Assembly: GCF_004168205.1 (NCBI RefSeq)
Contig: NZ_RCYB01000023.1
Span: forward strand, 1 to 29,378
DNA from: Catenibacterium sp. co_0103
GTDB lineage: Bacteria; Bacillota_I; Bacilli_A; Erysipelotrichales; Coprobacillaceae
Reading direction: 5' to 3'
DNA: 29,378 nt
Part shown: in pieces, positions 24,278 to 29,378 of the stretch
How positions within the stretch are numbered: position 1 is the first letter of the stretch
How the letters are laid out: the number at the start of each line of letters is the position of its first letter
Made by a program: the position numbers and the translations under genes
Notes under the pieces: generated by a model
What the model saw: only the letters and a program-made list of their open reading frames with translations
Told to the model about the DNA's origin: nothing
Database searches by the model: none

Positions 24278-25510
24278 ATCAATTATATTTAGAATGTTAT
24301 TCTGGAATAAGTGGAGATATGTTTGTCGCAAGCTTACTTGATTTAGGGGCTTCAAAAGAAGTATTAGAAGAAGTTCTTTCATCATTATCTCTTACTGGTT
24401 TTAAAACTGAAATCACAAGAGTCAATAAATCAGGACTTGATGTCTGTGATTTTAATGTTATTTTGGATGAGGATAATCATGATCACGATATGAACTATTT
24501 ATATGGTGAACATACACATCATGAACATCACCATCATCATGAACATCGTCACTTGCATGATATTTTACATATCATTGATCATGCACAAATGACAGATCAT
24601 GCTAAAGAATTGGCTAAAAAGATCTTCACTATTTTAGGTGAAGCAGAAGCCAAAGCCCATGGTACTTCTATTGAAGAAGTCCATTTTCATGAAGTAGGTG
24701 CTGTGGATTCTATTGTAGATATTATTTCTGCAGCGGTATGTTTTGATGATTTAGGTATTGATGAAGTCTATATTCCGGTTATTTATGAAGGAACAGGTAC
24801 TGTGAATTGTGCTCATGGCACTTTGCCTATTCCTGTTCCAGCTGTTAACAACATTGTATCGAGTCATCATTTACCTATTCATATTGATACTATCAAAGGA
24901 GAATTAGTGACTCCTACAGGTGCTGCCATTGCTGCGTCTATTGTGACATCTCATACACTTCCTTCTACCTTCACAATTAAAAAGACAGGTATAGGGGCAG
25001 GTAAGCGTGCTTATGAAAGACCAAGCTTACTTCGTGCAATGTTGATTGAAACAGATCCCAGGCACTGATCAAGTATGTAAGCTAGAAACAAATATTGATG
25101 ATAGTACAGGAGAAGTATTAGGTCATGTGATGGAGTTATTAATGTCTCATGGTGCTAAAGATGTTCATTATATTCCCGTAATGATGAAAAAGAACAGACC
25201 TGCTTACTTACTCAATGTATTATGTGATGAAGAAAAAAGAAAAGAATTAGAAACAATCATCTTCAAAGAAACAAGCACTATCGGTATTAGACGTACTTAC
25301 ATGGAACGTACAGTTCTTACTAGAACCTTTGAAACAATTTCTACGCCTTTTGGTGATGCTGTATTTAAGGTGGTAGATATAGATGGAGAGAAAAGAGCGT
25401 ATCCTGAATATGAAAGTGCGAAGTTATTAAGTGAAAAACATAATTTATCTATTATTGATGTTTATCAATTGCTGGAAAGGAGTTATTATGAATTTAGTCG
25501 CCATCATTGA
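24274..25510 (+). CDS. larC: LarC, nickel insertion (CTP-dependent cyclometallase), split by a +1 frameshift
   Basis: LarC inserts nickel into the pincer cofactor using CTP. Frame 0 (larC1, 24274-25068, 264 aa) has the start YLECYSGISGDMF, the nickel-binding histidine-rich stretch (about residues 68-94), HFHEVGAVDSIVDI and TPTGAA. It ends at TGA 25066-25068. The +1 frame (larC2) continues to 25510 with KLETNIDDSTGEVLG and RRTYMERT, with no ribosome site of its own. CCC AGG at 25057-25062 allows a P-site slip from CCC to CCA, giving TDPGTDQ and a fused product of about 411 aa. In Lactobacillus plantarum larC1/larC2 are likewise joined by programmed frameshifting. An ordinary broken gene is less likely given both intact halves. 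Confidence 0.9.
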
Positions 25511-26288
25511 TCAGTATCTACATGAAGATGTTATGATTGCTTTTTCTGGTGGCGTAGACAGTACACTCTTATTAAAAATGGCAGTTGAAGCATCAAAGAG
25601 ATATCATACGCATGTCTATGCTGTTACTATTCAAACAGCGCTTCATCCTGTGATGGAGGCAGATGAAGCCAAGCAAATAGCTGAAGAATTAGGGGCTATT
25701 CATAAAGTGATTCATGTAGATGAATTAGAAGGTGCAGGAATAGAGAATAATCCTGTAGATCGTTGTTATTTATGTAAGAAGTATATGTTTACTAAAGTGA
25801 AGGAACTCGCACACAGTTTAGGTATTTCTACTATTCTTGAAGGTACAAACGCCGATGATTTAAAACAATATCGTCCTGGTATCAAAGCAATTAAGGAATC
25901 AGGATTACATAGTCCACTCTTAGAGGCTAATATGACTAAAAAAGAAATTAGAGAATTGGCTGCTACTTATGGTTTAAAAGCGGCTAATAAGCCATCTTCA
26001 CCTTGTCTTGCGACAAGATTTCCTTATCATACATTACTTAATTATGAGGAAATGCGTAAAGTAGAAAAGATTGAAGATTATCTTCATACATATGGTTTCT
26101 ACAATGTACGTGCAAGAATACATAATGACATAGTACGTTTAGAAATTGATCAAGATGCTTTTATGAAATGTATGGATAAACGTCAAGAGATTGTCTTATT
26201 TATTGAAGAATTAGGATATGACTATGTAACTCTTGATCTAGAAGGATTTAGAAGTGGTAGTCAAGATATTAAACTGGAGGAAAAATAA
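25488..26288 (+). CDS. larE: LarE, sulfur insertase of nickel-pincer cofactor synthesis
   Basis: The 266-aa PP-loop enzyme adenylylates the LarB product and replaces its carboxylates with thiocarboxylates. The ATP-binding PP-loop SGGVDST is at residues 20-26. NPVDRCYLCK carries two Cys (93, 96), and SSPCLATRFPY carries Cys173. The latter lies close to the sacrificial Cys176 of L. plantarum LarE, so a sacrificial-cysteine mechanism is plausible; a cluster-using variant cannot be ruled out. ATG 25488 follows GGAAAGGAG, whereas the frame opens at 25431 inside larC2. It overlaps larC by 23 nt. Confidence 0.93.
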   Translation: MNLVAIIDQYLHEDVMIAFSGGVDSTLLLKMAVEASKRYHTHVYAVTIQTALHPVMEADEAKQIAEELGAIHKVIHVDELEGAGIENNPVDRCYLCKKYMFTKVKELAHSLGISTILEGTNADDLKQYRPGIKAIKESGLHSPLLEANMTKKEIRELAATYGLKAANKPSSPCLATRFPYHTLLNYEEMRKVEKIEDYLHTYGFYNVRARIHNDIVRLEIDQDAFMKCMDKRQEIVLFIEELGYDYVTLDLEGFRSGSQDIKLEEK

Positions 26289-26289
26289 T

Positions 26290-27276
26290 ATGCATATGGC
26301 TGACGCCTTAGTCTCACCTGCTGTTGCGACAACGATGTATCTGGCATCAGGTGCAATGACTATTTATTCAATTAAAAAACTAGAAGAAGAAAATGATCCA
26401 CAGAAACTCCCAATGATGGGGGTTATGGGTGCCTTTGTCTTTGCGGCCCAGATGATCAATTTCACTATCCCAGGAACAGGTTCTTCAGGACACTTAACAG
26501 GAGGACTCATGTTAACAGCACTACTTGGTCCTTATGCAGGTTTCTTAACGATGGTAGGTATACTGGCAATACAATGTCTGCTTTTTGCGGATGGTGGATT
26601 ACTTGCCCTAGGATGTAATATATGGAATATGGCATTTTATGGATGCTTTATCTCTTCGATGTTGATATTTAAGCCAATAATCAGTAAAAAATTATCTAAG
26701 AAGAATTTGATGATTGCCTCTATCTTAGGTTCTATCATCTCTTTACAATTAGGTGCCTTCTCAGTAGTTGTAGAAACAGAATTATCAGGTATTACAGCAC
26801 TCCCATGGAACTTATTCATTGGTGTGATGCAGCCTATTCATCTTGCGATAGGTGCAGTAGAAGGTATTATTACAGGTTTAGTTCTATCATTTATTTACGA
26901 AGCACGTCCAGAACTCATCTGGCAGGGGCATACAACTAAACTGGCAAAAACATCTAAAAAGAAGCTTCTTGCACTATTTGGTGGTCTCTCTGTCGCAGTG
27001 GCTGGTATTTTATCAATATTCGCTAGTGCTTTCCCTGATGGATTAGAATGGTCTATTTTACAGTTAACTGGTTCTACAGAACTACCACACAAAGGGGCTA
27101 TTTATTCTATGTCTTCGCGTGTTCAGGAATTCACTGCATTATTACCTGACTATAATATTGCAGGACATGAATCAATCTTAGGTGGGATGTTTGCAGGAAT
27201 CGTTGGAGTCTTAGTTGTCATAGGACTCTATATGCTCATTCATCGTTATCATGAAAAACATACAGAAAGCCATTAA
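26290..27276 (+). CDS. larMN: LarMN/CbiM-type nickel ECF transporter substrate-binding and N component fusion
   Basis: The 328-aa membrane protein is the nickel-recognising part of an ECF-type transporter. It must start at MHMADA, because in NikM/CbiM proteins the N-terminal amine and His2 coordinate the metal; GGAGG is 9 nt upstream of this ATG. The NikM domain (about 1-225) has GTGSSGHLTGG and multiple helices. The C-terminal part contains a helix and PDGLEW, the mark of the NikN/CbiN component, plus a final helix. It therefore fuses M and N. Its place after larE identifies nickel rather than cobalt as cargo. The 3' end overlaps larQ by 26 nt. Confidence 0.88.
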   Translation: MHMADALVSPAVATTMYLASGAMTIYSIKKLEEENDPQKLPMMGVMGAFVFAAQMINFTIPGTGSSGHLTGGLMLTALLGPYAGFLTMVGILAIQCLLFADGGLLALGCNIWNMAFYGCFISSMLIFKPIISKKLSKKNLMIASILGSIISLQLGAFSVVVETELSGITALPWNLFIGVMQPIHLAIGAVEGIITGLVLSFIYEARPELIWQGHTTKLAKTSKKKLLALFGGLSVAVAGILSIFASAFPDGLEWSILQLTGSTELPHKGAIYSMSSRVQEFTALLPDYNIAGHESILGGMFAGIVGVLVVIGLYMLIHRYHEKHTESH

Positions 27277-27985
27277 GAAAGTGCATCAAATTGATGCACT
27301 TTCTAAACGTACAACCATTCTTTCTGCCATTCATCCCACTTATAAGATTTTGATTGTATTACTTTATTTGATAATCACTGCTTCTTATTCCATCCATAAT
27401 ATTTATATTGTAGTGATGTTTTTACCTTTACTCTTATTTTCAATGCTTGGAGAAATCAATTTATTCAAATGTCTAGGAGAACTCAAACCATTAGTGGCTT
27501 TATTACTCTTTATGGGAACACCTTTCTTATTCTTTAAGGGATATGGAATCACTTGTTTTATTGTGCTTGCATTAAAAGGAATATTTGCCTTACTATTCTC
27601 TTACATATTGATGACCACAACATCTATGGAGGAACTCTGTATGGGATTATCTAAACTAAAAGTGCCTCAATCTCTTATTGTTGTCATCATGTTAATCCAA
27701 AGATATCTCATTCTTTTCTTTAAAGAAACAGACAAAACTTTGCTTGCCTATAGCTTACGTGCACCAGGTCAGATTGATATTTCTATAAAGACATGGGGAA
27801 CGTTAGTTGGTTCAATGATGCTTCGTTCCATTGATCGTGCTATGAATGTCTATCAATCTATGATGTTAAGAGGTTTTAAAGGTGTAATGCCATTACAACC
27901 ACAAAAATATGATTATAAGTTATCTAAACTTACATTTGGTATTATGTGTATACTATTACTATTCTTAAAAGGGGTGACATTATGA
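27251..27985 (+). CDS. larQ: LarQ/CbiQ-type ECF transporter transmembrane component
   Basis: The 244-aa protein has about five hydrophobic segments and the two EcfT coupling helices in the middle-to-late part, including YSLRAPGQID and YQSMMLRGFKG (the Ala-Arg-Gly type ARG motif region). It couples LarMN to the ATPase. The ATG at 27251 overlaps larMN. No convincing ribosome site precedes it, so a GTG start at about 27281 (VHQIDALSKR) is possible. Next to larE and the M and O components it is best assigned to nickel uptake. Confidence 0.88.
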   Translation: MKNIQKAIKKVHQIDALSKRTTILSAIHPTYKILIVLLYLIITASYSIHNIYIVVMFLPLLLFSMLGEINLFKCLGELKPLVALLLFMGTPFLFFKGYGITCFIVLALKGIFALLFSYILMTTTSMEELCMGLSKLKVPQSLIVVIMLIQRYLILFFKETDKTLLAYSLRAPGQIDISIKTWGTLVGSMMLRSIDRAMNVYQSMMLRGFKGVMPLQPQKYDYKLSKLTFGIMCILLLFLKGVTL

Positions 27986-28710
27986 TTGAACTGAATCATT
28001 TCTCTTTCTCTTATATAGAGAATCGTATTATATTAGATAATTTGAATTTTCATATCCAAAAAGGTGAAAAAGTAGGACTCATTGGCTGTAATGGAGCAGG
28101 GAAATCTACACTTCTTAAAACTATTATTGGAATAGAAAATGGTCAGGGAGAACTGAAAATTACAGATTTAACTATGAACAATCAAAACCTTGCATCTATT
28201 CGTTCCCATATAGGTTATGTCTTCCAGGATTCAGATAATCAGCTCTTTATGTCTTCTGTATATGAGGATGTAGCCTTTGGCCCAATGAATGAAGGATTAC
28301 AGGGAGAAGAATTAGAAGAACGTATCAACAAAGCATTAGATCTTGTACATATGCAGGAAAAGAAGCATGAAAAGATTTATCGCTTATCTGGTGGGGAGAA
28401 AAAAAGAGCTGCCATTGCGACAGTCCTTTCTATGCGTCCAGATATTCTATTATTTGATGAACCTTCTGTTTCATTAGATCCTAGACATCGCCGTGGACTA
28501 ATCAACGTATTAAACGAACTCCCTTATACAATGCTGATAGCGTCCCATGATTTAGATTTTATTTATGATACATGTGATCGTGTTTTATTACTATCTAATG
28601 GAAAACTTGTTGCAGATGGACCAACTCAAGACATCTTAACAAATAAAAAGCTTCTTGAAGAAAATGGTTTAGAGCTTCCTCTTTCATTTAGTAGACAAAA
28701 GAGTATATAA
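27982..28710 (+). CDS. larO: LarO/CbiO-type ECF transporter ATPase
   Basis: This 242-aa ABC ATPase energises nickel uptake. Walker A GCNGAGKST is at about 35-43, the Q-loop is in VFQDSDNQLF, the signature is LSGGEKKRAA, and Walker B ILLFDEPSVSLDP is followed by the switch His in IASHDLDF. All catalytic elements are intact. ATG 27982 follows AAAAGGGGTGA; the open frame from 27946 lies inside larQ. A single ATPase gene is present, so it presumably acts as a homodimer. nrdG begins 23 nt later, on the same transcript as far as can be seen. Confidence 0.93.
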   Translation: MIELNHFSFSYIENRIILDNLNFHIQKGEKVGLIGCNGAGKSTLLKTIIGIENGQGELKITDLTMNNQNLASIRSHIGYVFQDSDNQLFMSSVYEDVAFGPMNEGLQGEELEERINKALDLVHMQEKKHEKIYRLSGGEKKRAAIATVLSMRPDILLFDEPSVSLDPRHRRGLINVLNELPYTMLIASHDLDFIYDTCDRVLLLSNGKLVADGPTQDILTNKKLLEENGLELPLSFSRQKSI

Positions 28711-28733
28711 TAAAACTTTGTGAGGTGAAAAAG

Positions 28734-29240
28734 ATGCGTTATGCACAAATAAGAGAAGTAGATATTGCGAATGGACCAGGTATTAGAGTATCTCTTTATA
28801 CTCAAGGATGTCATCGTCATTGTCCATTCTGTTTTAATCAGGAAACATGGGATTTTAAAGGAGGAAAGGCTTTTACATCTGAATTAGAAGATGTATTAAT
28901 TAAACTTATTAATAAACCCCATATTGCAGGATTCACACTTTTAGGTGGAGAACCTTTTGAAGAAGAAAACAGAGACGATATTTTAGAATTACTCAAACAT
29001 ATCAAAAAAGAATGCCCTACTAAATCTATCTGGGTCTATTCTTCATTCCTTTATGAAGAAATTATGGAATGGAAACAGCCATTACTTGATTATGTTGATG
29101 TATTAGTAGATGGACCATTTGTGAATGAATTAAAAGATGCAAATCTCAAATTCAGAGGTTCCTCTAATCAAAGAATTATTGATATAAAGAAAACAAAAGA
29201 AAATAAAAATATCACTTTAGTTGAGTTCAAAGAGATATAA
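28734..29240 (+). CDS. nrdG: Anaerobic ribonucleotide reductase activating protein
   Basis: The 168-aa radical-SAM enzyme generates the glycyl radical on NrdD. It has the N-terminal MRYAQIREVDIANGPGIR, the cluster motif CHRHCPFC (CX3CX2C, ligating the 4Fe-4S cluster) and the FTLLGGEPFEEEN SAM-binding segment. ATG 28734 is chosen because GAGGTG ends 6 nt upstream; the GTG at 28725 overlaps that site. Length is normal for NrdG. It is unusual to find it last in the lar operon and far from nrdD (8671-10839). Confidence 0.96.
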   Translation: MRYAQIREVDIANGPGIRVSLYTQGCHRHCPFCFNQETWDFKGGKAFTSELEDVLIKLINKPHIAGFTLLGGEPFEEENRDDILELLKHIKKECPTKSIWVYSSFLYEEIMEWKQPLLDYVDVLVDGPFVNELKDANLKFRGSSNQRIIDIKKTKENKNITLVEFKEI

Positions 29241-29288
29241 TAAGAGGCTGTAACGGGTAAATAACTCATTATAGTTTCATAAAAAGCA

Positions 29289-29312
29289 AAAGACGGACCG
29301 AGGTCCGTCTTT
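29289..29312 (+). terminator. Terminator at the end of the lar-nrdG transcript
   Basis: An 11-base arm, AAAGACGGACC (29289-29299), faces its complement at 29302-29312; in practice a 10-bp stem with a CGAG tetraloop forms, ending in TTTT. The last 60 bases of the window contain nothing recognisable. Confidence 0.88.
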
Positions 29313-29378
29313 TGTGGTATATTTAGTTTGCAATGATACACCAACAAGATTATACGGCATATCAGACATATGCGCTAC

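Noticed and set aside
24496..24560. Histidine-rich stretch as an anomaly
   Set aside because: Histidine-rich metal-binding segments are normal in LarC and related nickel proteins.
24818..24830. TGGCAC...TTGC inside larC as another sigma-54 site
   Set aside because: The spacing between the two elements is too short for a -24/-12 promoter.
25066..25068. larC as a frameshifted pseudogene
   Set aside because: Both halves are intact and a plausible slip site is present. Split larC with programmed frameshift is known in this pathway.
29313..29378. Possible gene or RNA at the right edge
   Set aside because: Only AT-rich sequence without ORF, repeat or clear promoter is visible before the window ends.

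Overview
The window is AT-rich DNA with Gram-positive style Shine-Dalgarno sites, tightly packed ORFs and a strictly anaerobic, fermentative gene content: class III ribonucleotide reductase, mannose-family PTS, nickel-pincer cofactor genes and GH1 phospho-glucosidase. This points to a low-GC gut Firmicute. Protein style and gene mix fit an Erysipelotrichia (Catenibacterium-like) bacterium, but that placement is inference.

Layout. (1) 1-1770: a 19-bp inverted repeat at the left edge and a minus-strand membrane-anchored L,D-transpeptidase with its own promoter and terminator. (2) 2000-4606: an AlbA_2/winged-helix gene broken by an IS607-type element, with a decayed serine-recombinase tnpA, an intact TnpB nuclease and a structured 3' RNA region. 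(3) 4739-8455: an operon of alpha/beta hydrolase, type I 3-dehydroquinate dehydratase, HD phosphohydrolase and 6-phospho-beta-glucosidase. (4) 8457-10895: a hairpin-rich leader and nrdD. (5) 10901-21498: a sigma-54 regulon in one piece. rpoN (minus strand) is divergent from a LevR-type activator, followed by a promoter array and the operon EIIA-EIIB-EIIC-EIID, two SIS-domain sugar-amine deglycases, a HAD phosphatase and a small membrane protein. (6) 21521-23456: two XRE regulators with membrane domains and a nonsense-mutated small membrane protein between them. (7) 23464-29312: larB, larC (split by a +1 frameshift), larE and a CbiM/Q/O-type nickel ECF transporter, ending with nrdG and a strong terminator.

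How it works together. RpoN and the LevR-like activator (AAA+ domain with GAFTGA, two PRDs, EIIA- and EIIB-like domains) should switch on the PTS operon. The PTS imports and phosphorylates a substrate and the two SIS enzymes cleave it. The gene set matches the Gfr/Frl type of Amadori-product (fructoselysine/glucoselysine) catabolism, though the substrate is inferred.

The most striking feature is the 14998-15466 intergenic region: seven tandem units of about 67 bp in an A-B-A-B-A-B-C order. Each unit carries an inverted repeat and a near-perfect sigma-54 -24/-12 promoter (TGGCACG-N4-TTGCW type). An additional sigma-54 motif lies inside the activator gene's terminator, and another perfect one lies in front of rpoN itself, so rpoN is probably autoregulated. 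I regard this tandem sigma-54 promoter/UAS array as the best candidate for an undescribed regulatory system here.

The lar genes build and feed nickel to the pincer cofactor, but no larA is present in the window. nrdG, the partner of nrdD, sits about 18 kb away behind the nickel transporter genes.
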